Made by a program: the position numbers and the translations under genes. Source: a virus. From it: a stretch of DNA of 42,364 bases. Within the stretch, counting starts at the first letter, position 1. Every line of letters begins with the position of its first letter. The notes under the pieces were generated by a model. The model was given only the letters and a program-made list of their open reading frames with translations, searched no databases and was not told the origin of the DNA. Below, piece by piece: positions 1-6,673 of this stretch. The stretch lies in IMG/VR virus record IMGVR_UViG_3300033233_000075, positions 1 through 42,364 of that record. One strand, written 5' to 3'.

Positions 1-127
1 TCCAGGCGCAGCTCGCGGTCAACGCGGAGGAGGCGAAGTCCGAGAGCATCTTCGTCTCCGGGTGGCGGCCGTTCGTCGGCTGGGTCTGCGGCGCGTCGCT
101 CGCGTGGAACTTCGTCGCGCTCCCGCT
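1..127. repeat. 127-bp exact terminal direct repeat, left copy
   Basis: Positions 1-127 are identical to 41190-41316 (offset 41189). The first mismatch is G128 against C41317, and differences continue beyond it. The repeat lies inside the holin gene. An exact match of 127 bases followed at once by divergence is what an assembly graph built with k=127 leaves at a branch between strains. I therefore read it as the closing overlap of a circular molecule rather than a biological terminal repeat. That reading is inference; the identity itself was read directly. Confidence 0.85.
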
Positions 128-278
128 GCTGAACTTCGCCCTGGTCGCGGCCGGCGTCCACCTCCCGCCGCTCCCGGCGCTCGCGGTCGACACGCTGATG
201 CCGGTCCTCCTCGGGATGCTCGGGCTCGGCGGGCTCCGGACGTTCGAGAAGATCCAGGGTGCGAACAAGCGGAGGTGA
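3..278 (+). CDS. 3-TM-type holin, C-terminal part (variant A)
   Basis: The window opens inside this gene; 91 codons remain and end at TGA 276-278. The encoded protein is identical to the corresponding part of the complete copy at 41066-41467. The signature stretch GWRPFVGWVCGASLAWNF followed by two hydrophobic segments (around LLNFALVAAGV and LMPVLLGMLGLGGL) matches the phage/GTA 3-TM holin family (PF11351), which permeabilises the inner membrane so that endolysin can reach the wall. All ten sense-codon differences from the right-hand copy are silent third-position changes. The next gene starts one base after the stop. Confidence 0.8.
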   Translation, partial: QAQLAVNAEEAKSESIFVSGWRPFVGWVCGASLAWNFVALPLLNFALVAAGVHLPPLPALAVDTLMPVLLGMLGLGGLRTFEKIQGANKRR

Positions 279-279
279 G

Positions 280-492
280 ATGCAGAAGGTAAAGCGGCTC
301 GTCGCCGCCGGCTGGTTCTACGTCCACGGGGTCGCGGCGATCGCGGCCGGCGCCGGCGTCCTCGTTGTCCTCGCGTCGGTCGCCGTCTTCCTCCTCGCCG
401 GCGGCGCGGTCGTCGTCACCGCCGGCTTCCTGCGGGAGGAGCTGGCGTACCTCGGCAGCCTACTCCGGGGCGACACGGGGGCGCCGCGATAG
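280..492 (+). CDS. Small membrane protein of the lysis cassette (variant A)
   Basis: A 70-residue protein starting at ATG 280, one base after the holin stop, with GGAGG at 271-275 as ribosome binding site. Residues 20-55 form a long hydrophobic stretch (AAIAAGAGVLVVLASVAVFL then AGGAVVVTAGF), enough for one long or two short membrane segments, followed by a charged tail. It corresponds to the 69-residue protein at 41469-41678 (roughly 60% identical by eye). Its position right after the holin suggests a role in lysis such as accessory holin or antiholin. That is inference from context only; I recognise no named family. Its last 77 bases overlap a gene on the other strand. Confidence 0.7.
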   Translation: MQKVKRLVAAGWFYVHGVAAIAAGAGVLVVLASVAVFLLAGGAVVVTAGFLREELAYLGSLLRGDTGAPR

Positions 493-562
493 CGAACCAG
501 ATCGCGGCGGCGAGGGCGAGCGCGGTCAGGTAGTCGAGCCAGCTCGGCGGCTCGAGGTTCAC
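416..562 (-). CDS. Small membrane ORF, antisense-overlapping (variant A)
   Basis: A 48-residue ORF starting at GTG 562. The GTG overlaps the TGA of the upstream minus-strand gene (GTGA), the coupling pattern used throughout this operon. It begins with a PPSWLDYLTA stretch, then a hydrophobic helix LALAAAIWFAIAAP and a Pro/Arg-rich tail. The right-hand copy (41605-41751) has exactly the same length and keeps PPSWLDYLTA and AIWFA, with conservative changes between them, in a part that does not overlap the opposite gene. The 3' half overlaps the plus-strand gene 280-492 tail to tail. Function unknown; it is the last gene of the leftward operon. Confidence 0.5.
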   Translation of the reverse strand: MNLEPPSWLDYLTALALAAAIWFAIAAPPCRPGVGCRGTPAPPAGSRR

Positions 563-900
563 TGGCGGCCCAGGTCGCCGTCGTCGAACGTGGGTTCCTC
601 CGCCTCGTCTTCGAAGTCGAACCACTCACAGATCGAGCCGGTCACCGCCTCCTCGACCGCGTCCGCTACCCGGTCGGCGTCGACCTGCTGCCCCTCCGGC
701 GCGTACTTGTTGAACCGCCGGAGCCCCGCCGCGACCCCCTCCTCGACCGCCCTCCGCAAGACCTCGTACTCCTTCGCCCTCACGATCCCTCCCGTCTGGT
801 TCTGCCACGCCTCCTCGCACGCCTCGTCGCACAGGCCGACCGCGTCTCCCGATCGGGCGCGCGGCAGGCGCCAGCCGCAGACTCGACAGTACCTAGCCAT
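559..900 (-). CDS. Hypothetical Cys-motif protein (variant A)
   Basis: 113 residues from ATG 900 with a GAGGGAG ribosome binding site four bases upstream. The N-terminus carries CRVC and, around residues 23-27, CDEAC, a possible zinc site. The middle has the motif GGIVRAKEYEVLRRAVEEG and the C-terminal third is acidic (CEWFDFEDEAEE). The right-hand copy (41732-42073) keeps GGIV(R/K)AKEYEVLRRAVEEG and ICEWF(D/E)F but has lost most of the Cys region, so the helical middle is the conserved part. No family recognised. It is coupled to the next gene by GTGA. Confidence 0.65.
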   Translation of the reverse strand: MARYCRVCGWRLPRARSGDAVGLCDEACEEAWQNQTGGIVRAKEYEVLRRAVEEGVAAGLRRFNKYAPEGQQVDADRVADAVEEAVTGSICEWFDFEDEAEEPTFDDGDLGRQ

Positions 901-909
901 CTCCCTCTT

Positions 910-1110
910 TCATACGATCTCCTCCACGTAGCCGGTCCCCCGGCAGAGGGGGCACACCCGCTGCCCGTGCATCGCCGGGCACGGGACGAAGCCGTCTCCG
1001 GGGCCGCACCGGCCGCACCGCCCCGGCCGGTCCGGAAACGGCGGCGCCCCGGCCTGCGCCGAGCCGCACCCGCGGCAGTACCACCAGCCTCCCCAGCCGC
1101 CTCCGATCAC
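910..1110 (-). CDS. Small DnaJ-type zinc-finger protein (variant A)
   Basis: 66 residues from GTG 1110, which overlaps the TGA of the gene before it (GTGA). It contains a YCRGC pair, a CGRCGPGDGF stretch and a final CPLCRGTGYVEE, the CxxCxGxG signature of DnaJ-type cysteine-rich domains, so two zinc sites are likely. Free-standing proteins of this kind are common in phages, but their role is not established. The right-hand copy (42099 onward) preserves every Cys. The stop is followed by an ATGA-started six-codon ORF (913-893) that reaches into the next start. Confidence 0.7.
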   Translation of the reverse strand: MIGGGWGGWWYCRGCGSAQAGAPPFPDRPGRCGRCGPGDGFVPCPAMHGQRVCPLCRGTGYVEEIV

Positions 1111-1448
1111 CCGATCGCCCTCCGCGCCGCCGCCAGCCCGTTGCCGACGTCGATCTTGTACTGCTCGGAGGCGACCGGAGGGACCGGCCCGCACGTCTCG
1201 ACGTACGCGATCGCGAGCGCGCGCCACGCGAGGTGGACGAGCGGGTGGACGCCGCTGTCTGGGTCCCGCTCCTCGCCGTGCTTCCACCGCGAGAGGTGCG
1301 AGAAGACCGCGGCCTCGTGCGACGGGTCCTGGTACCACGGCGGCTTCTCGCCCCGCGCCCGCTTCGCCCCGCCGTCCCTGGTGGCGGCGGCGAGGAGGCC
1401 GCGGAAGGCGTCGAGGACGGCGTCTTGTTCCCTCGGATCGTAACTCAT
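1107..1448 (-). CDS. DUF5664-like (dATP/dGTP diphosphohydrolase N-terminal-like) protein
   Basis: 113 residues from ATG 1448, preceded by GGAGGAGAG. Recognisable stretches are PPWYQDPSHEAAVFSHLSRW, GEERDPDSGVHPLVHLAWRA and LAIAYVETCG. This W-x-G-x-D-x-x-S-G-x-H-P-L-x-H pattern is typical of phage proteins annotated as DUF5664, later renamed dATP/dGTP diphosphohydrolase N-terminal domain. The conserved His and Asp residues would suit a metal site acting on nucleotides, but I have not seen the family shown to be an enzyme on its own at this length. Eight bases separate it from the membrane protein upstream. Family moderately sure, activity not. Confidence 0.5.
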   Translation of the reverse strand: MSYDPREQDAVLDAFRGLLAAATRDGGAKRARGEKPPWYQDPSHEAAVFSHLSRWKHGEERDPDSGVHPLVHLAWRALAIAYVETCGPVPPVASEQYKIDVGNGLAAARRAIG

Positions 1449-1456
1449 CTCTCCTC

Positions 1457-1804
1457 CTATCTTCCCCAGGCGACCTGGGCGATCCTGGCCATGACGATCA
1501 GCGCGAGCGCGTACCACGTCCCGCCCCGGACCGCGTCGCCGAGGACAAAGACCGAGACGACGACACGCATCGCGATCGTCGAGAACGCCCACGCGACGAA
1601 CGCGTCGACGAGGGCGGTGTTCGGGACGTTGACGAGCCGGTAGATGCAGTACCCGATCGAGAGCTGGAGCGGGACCCAGAGGTAGATGTGCCGGAGCCAC
1701 GGGCCCGGGAGCGTCCGGTAGAGGTACTCCGCTGTCACTGCCGGGACGGCGGCGAGGAGGCCCCAGAGGATAGCCGGGCCGAGGAACTCCGCGGCGTACC
1801 TCAC
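1457..1804 (-). CDS. Polytopic membrane protein
   Basis: 115 residues from GTG 1804, chosen because it overlaps the TGA of the preceding gene as GTGA; an in-frame GTG at 1822 would add six residues. Four hydrophobic segments can be seen: LGPAILWGLLAAVPAV, IYLWVPLQLSIGYCIY, DAFVAWAFSTIAMRVVVSVFV and TWYALALIVMARIA. I do not recognise a family. It lies directly downstream of the polymerase and a small single-helix protein in the early operon, so a membrane role during take-over or superinfection exclusion is possible, but nothing in the sequence shows it. Confidence 0.65.
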   Translation of the reverse strand: MRYAAEFLGPAILWGLLAAVPAVTAEYLYRTLPGPWLRHIYLWVPLQLSIGYCIYRLVNVPNTALVDAFVAWAFSTIAMRVVVSVFVLGDAVRGGTWYALALIVMARIAQVAWGR

Positions 1805-1983
1805 GCCGGAGACGGTTCCCACGGGCGGAAGCCGGAGTCCAGGGCCGGCCCGTCCGCGGCGACGACGAGCGCGAACGCGATTACGAGCAGCGCGCCGTTG
1901 ATCGCGGCCGGCGAGCCCGGCTCCTCCTGGAAGCCGCGGAGGGCGGCGTCCGCCATCTTCGTCAGTCTCTCTCGCTGTGTCAC
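1801..1983 (-). CDS. Small single-helix membrane protein
   Basis: 60 residues from GTG 1983, which overlaps the stop of the DNA polymerase gene as GTGA. Residues about 28-43 (INGALLVIAFALVVAA) form one membrane segment, preceded by a charged amphipathic N-terminus and followed by a Pro-rich tail. Its stop is again overlapped by the next GTG. No family recognised. Exact placement between two coupled genes makes it likely to be translated. Confidence 0.6.
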   Translation of the reverse strand: MTQRERLTKMADAALRGFQEEPGSPAAINGALLVIAFALVVAADGPALDSGFRPWEPSPA

Positions 1984-3731
1984 GATGCCTCCATGTACGC
2001 CGCCATCTCGGCGTAGTTCGTCGCGGACACCTTCGGCTCGACTCGCGGCCGCAGGAGAAACTGGTCGAACGCCGTCATCTCGCGGACACAGAGGGCGACG
2101 ACCTCCCGCTCCGCCCCCGCCGGGTACTCGACGACGAGCTCGTCGTGAACCTGGAGGATCATCCGCGCCCCGAGCGCGGCAAGCGGCCCCTCGAGCCGCT
2201 GCATCGCGACCCGGATCATCTCGGCGACCGCGCCCTGGATTACCCGGTTCCACGCGGCGTAAGCCCGGTCGCCGGGGTAGTGGCAGGCGCGGCCGGTCCA
2301 CAGCCGGACGACGCCCGTCCCCTCCCACGCGTCGGCGTACCCGCGCATCGCCGCCCGGACCGCGGGGTAGAGGTCGAAGAACCTCGACCGGACGGCGAAC
2401 GCCCGGTCCTCCGTCCACCCGAACGTCTGCGCGATCTTCCACGCGCCGGCGCCGTACTGGATCATCAGGAAGAGGATCTTCGCCTGCTGCCGGCCGATCC
2501 CGAGATCGGCCGACATCTCGGCATACAGGTCGCGCCGGTCGCGGTACGCCTCGAGGAGGCGCGGCTCGCGGCAGAACGAGGCGCCCATCCAGACCTCGGC
2601 GCGCTCGTAGTCGAGCTTCGCGAGCTTCATGCCCGGCCGCGGGACGACGAGGTCGCGGACCTGGTAGATCGCGGCCGGGTCGTCGTCCGCGTGGGGTAGC
2701 GCCTGGAAGTTCGGGTGCGAGCACGAGAGCCGGCCGGTCCGGGTCCCGTACGCGTCGCTCGGGTCGCGGGTCAGGTTGAGCTGCGGGTGGAGGTCGCCGC
2801 CGGCGTCGACGAGCTCGCAGATCGCGTCATAGTACGCGGCCTTCGCCTTCCCGAGCTTCTTGTACTCGATGATCCCACGCGCGACCGGGTGGTCCCACCG
2901 CTCGAGGGTCGCCGCGCGGGCGTCGGGGGCGCCCGTGAGCTTCTTCACCTGTTGCCACGAGTTCGGGTTGAAGATCGCCTCGGCCTCGCCGCGCAGCCGC
3001 TCGAGGAGGCCGGCGCGCCGCGCCTCCGTCACCTTGCTGAGGAGGCGGCAGCGGGCGACGTCGATCGCGATGCCGGTCTTCTGCATCCGCGCGAGGAGGA
3101 GGTTGTACGCGTTCATCTCGGCGGCGAGCCCGGTGAGCCCCCACGCCTCGAGCGCGGGCGCGTACCTCTCGCGGAGGAGCCGCGGGAGGAGGACGTCGCC
3201 GCACGCGTACGGCTCGACGTCGGCGGCGGAGAGCTCGTGCAGCTTCCCCTTGAGCGCCTTCTTCGAGCGGACGCCGGGGAACCGCGCGGCGAGGAGCCGG
3301 TCCATCTCGGTCTTCGTCCCGCCGGCGCCGCGGCCGAGGTACCTCTCGGCGATCGAGAAGAGAGAGAACGACGGCTCGTTCTCGTCTATCAGCAGGGCGT
3401 CGATAATTCCGTCCTCGGTGATGACGTCGGGCGCGAGGCACCAGTCGCCGCCGTCCTCGAACGAGAGCATCGTCAGGTCGAAGCGGACGTTCCAGCCGCC
3501 GATCGTCTTCCCCCGGAGGGCGGAGAGCAGCTTCGGGAGCGACCCGTCCGGGAGGTTCCCGCCGCCACCGTGCCGCGCCGGGAAGTAGTCCGCCTCCCCG
3601 TCGACCTCGACCGCGACTCCTACCGCCCGGTCGCCGGCCCACGGCGAGAGGCCAGTCGACTCGATATCGACGGTCACCTGGTCGGCTCGGGAGGCGCGCT
3701 CGGCTCGGGCGGAGAAGGTGCGGTCGGTCAC
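1980..3731 (-). CDS. polA-like: Family A DNA polymerase with 3'-5' exonuclease domain
   Basis: 583 residues from GTG 3731 (GTGA overlap with the previous stop). The N-terminal exonuclease has ExoI VDIES (D22, E24), ExoII WNVRFD (D85) and ExoIII Y175-ACG-D179. Polymerase motif A is KLDYERAEV (D374, E379), motif B is R414-K418-Y426-G427 and motif C is LQVHDELV (H529, D530). All catalytic residues are present, so it should be active in replicating phage DNA. There is no 5'-nuclease domain. In motif B the position equivalent to E. coli Phe762 is Leu422, and in motif A the Ile709 equivalent is Ala378. Leu at 762 has been linked to temperate or slowly replicating phages. Confidence 0.95.
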   Translation of the reverse strand: MTDRTFSARAERASRADQVTVDIESTGLSPWAGDRAVGVAVEVDGEADYFPARHGGGGNLPDGSLPKLLSALRGKTIGGWNVRFDLTMLSFEDGGDWCLAPDVITEDGIIDALLIDENEPSFSLFSIAERYLGRGAGGTKTEMDRLLAARFPGVRSKKALKGKLHELSAADVEPYACGDVLLPRLLRERYAPALEAWGLTGLAAEMNAYNLLLARMQKTGIAIDVARCRLLSKVTEARRAGLLERLRGEAEAIFNPNSWQQVKKLTGAPDARAATLERWDHPVARGIIEYKKLGKAKAAYYDAICELVDAGGDLHPQLNLTRDPSDAYGTRTGRLSCSHPNFQALPHADDDPAAIYQVRDLVVPRPGMKLAKLDYERAEVWMGASFCREPRLLEAYRDRRDLYAEMSADLGIGRQQAKILFLMIQYGAGAWKIAQTFGWTEDRAFAVRSRFFDLYPAVRAAMRGYADAWEGTGVVRLWTGRACHYPGDRAYAAWNRVIQGAVAEMIRVAMQRLEGPLAALGARMILQVHDELVVEYPAGAEREVVALCVREMTAFDQFLLRPRVEPKVSATNYAEMAAYMEAS

Positions 3732-3940
3732 GAGCACACGAACCTCACGCTCTCGATGCGCCCGATCTCACCGGAGAAGTGGGCTGGCTTCCCGTGATAC
3801 CGCGCGTACGACCGGCCGAGCCAGTGCCAGCGGACGAAGCGGGCGGGGCCGCTCTCGTTCCGGTGGACGAACTCGTATTGGACGGCGAAGCGCAGCCACC
3901 GACGTCTCGCTCGCCGCTCTATCCTCTGCCGCCGCGTCAT
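3728..3940 (-). CDS. Small basic protein of the replication operon
   Basis: 70 residues, very basic N-terminus (MTRRQRIERRARRRWLRF) followed by an aromatic-rich body (RFVRWHWLGRSYARYHG). Its ATG 3940 overlaps the TGA of the endonuclease gene (TGATG), and an in-frame GTG directly before it would give the usual GTGA overlap. Its own stop is overlapped by the polymerase start. The charge suggests nucleic acid binding, perhaps as a polymerase accessory, but I recognise no family. Confidence 0.6.
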   Translation of the reverse strand: MTRRQRIERRARRRWLRFAVQYEFVHRNESGPARFVRWHWLGRSYARYHGKPAHFSGEIGRIESVRFVCS

Positions 3941-4476
3941 CACAGCTCCAGTATACGCCGCGCGGGCGGGTCTCGCAAGTAGTCGATCGCGCGCTGCAAG
4001 ACGTCCGGGTTGTCCCGAGCGGTGCCAAGAAGGCGGTGGTTGCAGGGCCCGCACAGCAACCCCCGGATAGACCGCGGGTCAGCCGCGCCGTACAACTTTG
4101 CTAGCGCGTGATTATGATCCACCCCCAAACGCTGTTTGCGAGGCTGGCAGCGGCACACCGCACACCGCCCATCCTGCGCGGCCGCCAGACGCTCGTACAA
4201 TTCTCGAGTCAACCCGTACTTCGACCGGATATTTCGCCAGTACGTTTCGCTCGAGGTGTGGGCCGCCCGGGTACGGCCCTGCCGTCGTGCCTCCCGCAGC
4301 GCGACCGCATTCGGCGTCCCCGACAACGGCGGAGCCCCCGGCGGCTGCGCTCGTCCTTGCCGCTGCCTTCGGTGCCTGGCTCGAACTGAGCCGCACTCGT
4401 AGCAGTACCGCGCCCGAGACGACCGTGGGGGGTGCGGACAGCCAAGCTCGGCGCAGCTACGCCTCGGTGTGCTCAC
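3940..4476 (-). CDS. Endonuclease VII-type HNH nuclease
   Basis: 178 residues from GTG 4476. The C-terminal half carries CAVC (C105, C108), then GVDHNHA (D120-H123) and LLCGPCNHRLLG (C142, C145, N146), the zinc-stapled His-Me finger arrangement of T4 recombination endonuclease VII-like proteins (PF02945). That family resolves branched DNA before packaging or acts as a homing-type nuclease. The N-terminus adds a second Cys cluster (CAELGC, YCYECGS), probably a separate zinc ribbon for DNA binding. It sits just upstream of the polymerase, which suits clearing recombination intermediates during replication. The region around the gene is slightly less GC-rich than its neighbours, compatible with independent acquisition. 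Confidence 0.8.
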   Translation of the reverse strand: MSTPRRSCAELGCPHPPRSSRARYCYECGSVRARHRRQRQGRAQPPGAPPLSGTPNAVALREARRQGRTRAAHTSSETYWRNIRSKYGLTRELYERLAAAQDGRCAVCRCQPRKQRLGVDHNHALAKLYGAADPRSIRGLLCGPCNHRLLGTARDNPDVLQRAIDYLRDPPARRILEL

Positions 4477-4636
4477 TCAGCTCCTCGAAGTCCTCGAGGT
4501 TTCCGACGCGGCGGAGGTACGCCTTGCCGCCGTCGACGGCGACCGCCCCGCACCTGCAGCGGGCGAACTCGTGCCGGTGCCTCGACTCGACCTCGGTGCC
4601 GCAGCGGCGGCAGCGGGCCGCGTTCCGGACGATCAT
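4457..4636 (-). CDS. Small zinc-ribbon protein (DUF7695-like)
   Basis: 59 residues from ATG 4636, overlapping the stop of the upstream gene as ATGA. It has CRRCG, RHRHEFARCRCG and then AVDGGKAYLRRVG followed by an acidic end (DFEELSEHTEA). This CxxC-CxC-VDGG-YLRR pattern is that of a very common but uncharacterised small phage/bacterial zinc ribbon, which I believe is now catalogued as DUF7695. One zinc site is likely. The last 20 bases overlap the endonuclease start. Confidence 0.65.
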   Translation of the reverse strand: MIVRNAARCRRCGTEVESRHRHEFARCRCGAVAVDGGKAYLRRVGNLEDFEELSEHTEA

Positions 4637-4767
4637 CGGCTGAAGGCGGCTACGACCGCAAGAATCACGAGGGCCGCCGCGACGCCCGCACAGCCGTTCG
4701 CGAGGTTGTCGTGGCCATTCTCTATCAGCCAGGCGTAGCAGAGCGCCGATACGAAGATCTCCTGCAT
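4633..4767 (-). CDS. Small membrane protein
   Basis: 44 residues from ATG 4767 with a clear GGAGG seven bases upstream on the minus strand. Residues about 27-42 (AGVAAALVILAVVAAF) form a single membrane segment, preceded by a soluble N-terminus with two Cys. Its TGA overlaps the next ATG. No family recognised. Confidence 0.55.
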   Translation of the reverse strand: MQEIFVSALCYAWLIENGHDNLANGCAGVAAALVILAVVAAFSR

Positions 4768-4821
4768 CGTTCCTCCAGGTTGGGCGGGGCGAACCTCCGT
4801 GTCCGCCCCGCCGGTTTCGTC

Positions 4822-5265
4822 CTAGCTCGCGGCCAGGACCTCCTTGACCTTCGGGTACGTCCTCGTCGGGTCGCTCGTGCTCGGCTCGTTCTTGATGAAG
4901 AGGTCGGCCTTCGCCCCGACGACGTCGGGCAGCTTCGGGTTGTCCGGCGTCGGGACCCGCGCGCCGATCGTCTTGAGGAACGGGACGAGCTTGCTCTTCG
5001 GGTGCGTCGAGACCTTGACGCCGGTGTAGAACGCGAGCTCCCCGTCCACCTCGCGGCCGGCGAGGTTGAAGAGGAAGCAGAACTGCTCCTTCGGCTGCCC
5101 GTCGAACGTCGACGTCACCCGCTTCCACCCCTTGATCGTCGCCCCCTTCGCGACGCCGTCGGCGACGGTCCCGCGGAACGTCTGGTGCACGCCGCCCCCG
5201 AAGGTGACGGTCCCCTCGTCGGCGGGCGGCTGCGGCAGCGGCGCCGCCTCGGTCGGTATGCTCAT
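4822..5265 (-). CDS. Hypothetical early protein, possible OB-fold ssDNA-binding type
   Basis: 147 residues from ATG 5265 with a GAGGAGAG site upstream. After a Pro-rich start comes a predicted beta-rich body (TVTFGGGVHQTFRGTV, ATIKGWKRVTSTF, EQFCFLFNLAG) followed by THPKSKLVPFLKTIGARVP and a charged C-terminus. The short-barrel look, size and position between a nuclease and the polymerase resemble phage ssDNA-binding or replication accessory proteins, but I cannot assign a family. The 159 bases upstream hold no gene, so a promoter for the distal part of the operon may lie there. Confidence 0.6.
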   Translation of the reverse strand: MSIPTEAAPLPQPPADEGTVTFGGGVHQTFRGTVADGVAKGATIKGWKRVTSTFDGQPKEQFCFLFNLAGREVDGELAFYTGVKVSTHPKSKLVPFLKTIGARVPTPDNPKLPDVVGAKADLFIKNEPSTSDPTRTYPKVKEVLAAS

Positions 5266-5424
5266 TCTTCTCTCCTCTGTTCTCGGCGGGGAAGTTCCCG
5301 CTCGTCTGTCGCCTGAGTTGTGGACGGCGGCCCCCACCTGCGCGCCGGCCGTGTGCCCCTAACTAGTGCTCTCAGTACACGTGCGACGCGTCGCCGCGCC
5401 GACGGAGGCGCACTCCCTAGTTGC
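5266..5424 (-). other. Intergenic gap in the leftward operon
   Basis: The longest gap inside the leftward unit. I see a ribosome binding site for the gene at 5265 and no ORF worth calling. There is no convincing -35/-10 pair; short sequences such as TAGTTA on the minus strand near 5358 are too weak to call. Confidence 0.4.
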
Positions 5425-5607
5425 CTACTTCACGTACCCCCCGATCGTGTGCCGCGCGCGGGCAAGCTGGTCGACGAGCGCCGGCAGCGCGTCCCGAGCG
5501 ACCACCGAGTAGCCGGCGTCGGAGGCGTCGCTGGACGCGTCGAACCACGCGTCGACGACGTCACGGAGCCACAGTCGGAACGCCGGCGTATCCTCTACCG
5601 GGGTCAC
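5425..5607 (-). CDS. Small early protein ending in TIGGYVK
   Basis: 60 residues from GTG 5607, which overlaps the stop of the PD-(D/E)XK nuclease gene as GTGA. Mostly helical and acidic at the start (FRLWLRDVVDAWFDASSDAS). It ends in HTIGGYVK, while the protein encoded just upstream ends in WTIEGYVK. The repeated C-terminal motif in two adjacent, otherwise unrelated proteins suggests binding to a shared partner. No family recognised. Confidence 0.6.
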   Translation of the reverse strand: MTPVEDTPAFRLWLRDVVDAWFDASSDASDAGYSVVARDALPALVDQLARARHTIGGYVK

Positions 5608-6314
5608 TTGACGTACCCCTCGATCGTCCACCGGACCTGGTGCAACGCCCGGAGCCACGAGAAGACCTTCCAGCCGTCCTCGAGCTGCGCCCGCGTCCAG
5701 AACTGATGCTTGAAATTCCCGTCACCTACACGCAAGACATGCGCGCCAGTCAAGTATCCGTCCGTCGGGAGCATCCCCCAACAACGTAGCTTCTTCTCGA
5801 CGAACTCGGTGTACGCGGCGACCTGGATGAAGTGATCCGCGTATGTCCCTTTTGTTCGTTTCCAATCCAAGAGAGTCAGGCCGGCCGGTCCGATCTCTGC
5901 CTCCTCGAGCCCGAGCCCGTCGAGGCAGAAGCCGGTCTGGTACTCCTCGTCGACCCCGTAGAGCTCGGTCCCGATCACCGTGATCCGGTTGTTCCGCGCC
6001 CACCGCTGGAAGCCGTCGAAGCCGGCGTGGACCTTCGCCCGGTCCCCGTCCGGCAGGCCGGCGAGCTCCGACCCGGCGGCGGCGACCGGGTCCCACCCCT
6101 GTATGTGCGCCTCGATCATCGCGTGGACGGCGGTCCCGATCGTCGCCGCGACGTTGGACGTCGACCGGTCACCGCGGATGTCCCGGCCGGCGAGTCCCTC
6201 GCGGTTCGCCCACTTCATGAGGGCGTCCTTATTCCAGCCTAGATTCTGACCTAGAACCCAAGTTACCCCCGGGAGGCGGACACCGGCGGCGGAGAAGTAC
6301 GGGACGGTCGGCAT
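5604..6314 (-). CDS. PD-(D/E)XK superfamily nuclease
   Basis: 236 residues from ATG 6314, overlapping the TAA of the previous gene (TAATG). The Cas4/RecB-type nuclease core is visible: GTAVHAMIEAHI with H64, a Glu near 117, LDGLG with D132, LLDWKRTKG with D150 and K152, then HFIQVAAYTEF with Q164 and Y168. Such proteins act as phage exonucleases in recombination or end processing. Most of the protein is the nuclease fold with a short N-terminal lid. The C-terminus WTIEGYVK matches that of the next protein. Placement beside the SSB-like and polymerase genes fits a recombination/replication role. Confidence 0.85.
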   Translation of the reverse strand: MPTVPYFSAAGVRLPGVTWVLGQNLGWNKDALMKWANREGLAGRDIRGDRSTSNVAATIGTAVHAMIEAHIQGWDPVAAAGSELAGLPDGDRAKVHAGFDGFQRWARNNRITVIGTELYGVDEEYQTGFCLDGLGLEEAEIGPAGLTLLDWKRTKGTYADHFIQVAAYTEFVEKKLRCWGMLPTDGYLTGAHVLRVGDGNFKHQFWTRAQLEDGWKVFSWLRALHQVRWTIEGYVK

Positions 6315-6427
6315 TAGCGTCGCCTCGGTGGACGATTCCACCAATCTAGACAGTCCTCACACAAGGACTGATTGAGTGAGCACGGTCGCTTACGTCGCCC
6401 AACGCAATACAGACAGAGGAATATCAC
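6314..6427 (-). CDS. Tiny zinc-binding protein
   Basis: 37 residues from GTG 6427 (GTGA overlap). It has CLYC at residues 5-8 and CSLNQSLCEDC at 16-26, giving a four-Cys set that could hold one zinc, followed by a basic tail (NRPPRRR). Its stop overlaps the nuclease start, so the two may be translated together. Function unknown. Confidence 0.55.
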   Translation of the reverse strand: MIFLCLYCVGRRKRPCSLNQSLCEDCLDWWNRPPRRR

Positions 6428-6657
6428 GTCGGCCTCCCGAAGCAGACGCGCCGCCGGACGCGGGCGGTGTCGCGCTCGTCGTAGTGGCCGGGCGCGCCGA
6501 CGTGGCCACAGACCGGGCAGAGGCCGAACGGCTTCGGGGCCTGGACGGCGAGCCGCCGCCTCCGCGAGCGCGCCATCACCTCGAACGGCCACGGCCGGTC
6601 GCCGCCCGGCATCGGGACGGAGAAGCGCGGCTCCTGGAAGCGGTCGCCGGCGCCCAT
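6424..6657 (-). CDS. Small basic protein with a Cys pair
   Basis: 77 residues from ATG 6657. An Arg-rich middle (MARSRRRRLAV) is followed by GLCPVCGHVG and later Cys71, so a zinc site is possible. The start overlaps the stop of a six-codon ORF (6677-6657) that itself overlaps the stop of the Ala-rich gene upstream, so translation may be relayed by termination and reinitiation. No family recognised. Confidence 0.5.
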   Translation of the reverse strand: MGAGDRFQEPRFSVPMPGGDRPWPFEVMARSRRRRLAVQAPKPFGLCPVCGHVGAPGHYDERDTARVRRRVCFGRPT

Positions 6658-6673
6658 CAGGACTGCCGCCCGA

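Noticed and set aside
1107-3731. Idea that the phage replaces adenine by 2-aminoadenine (Z genome), because of the DUF5664-like gene and family A polymerase
   Set aside because: No PurZ-like adenylosuccinate synthetase or HD-type dATPase was found in the whole genome, so the key enzymes are missing.
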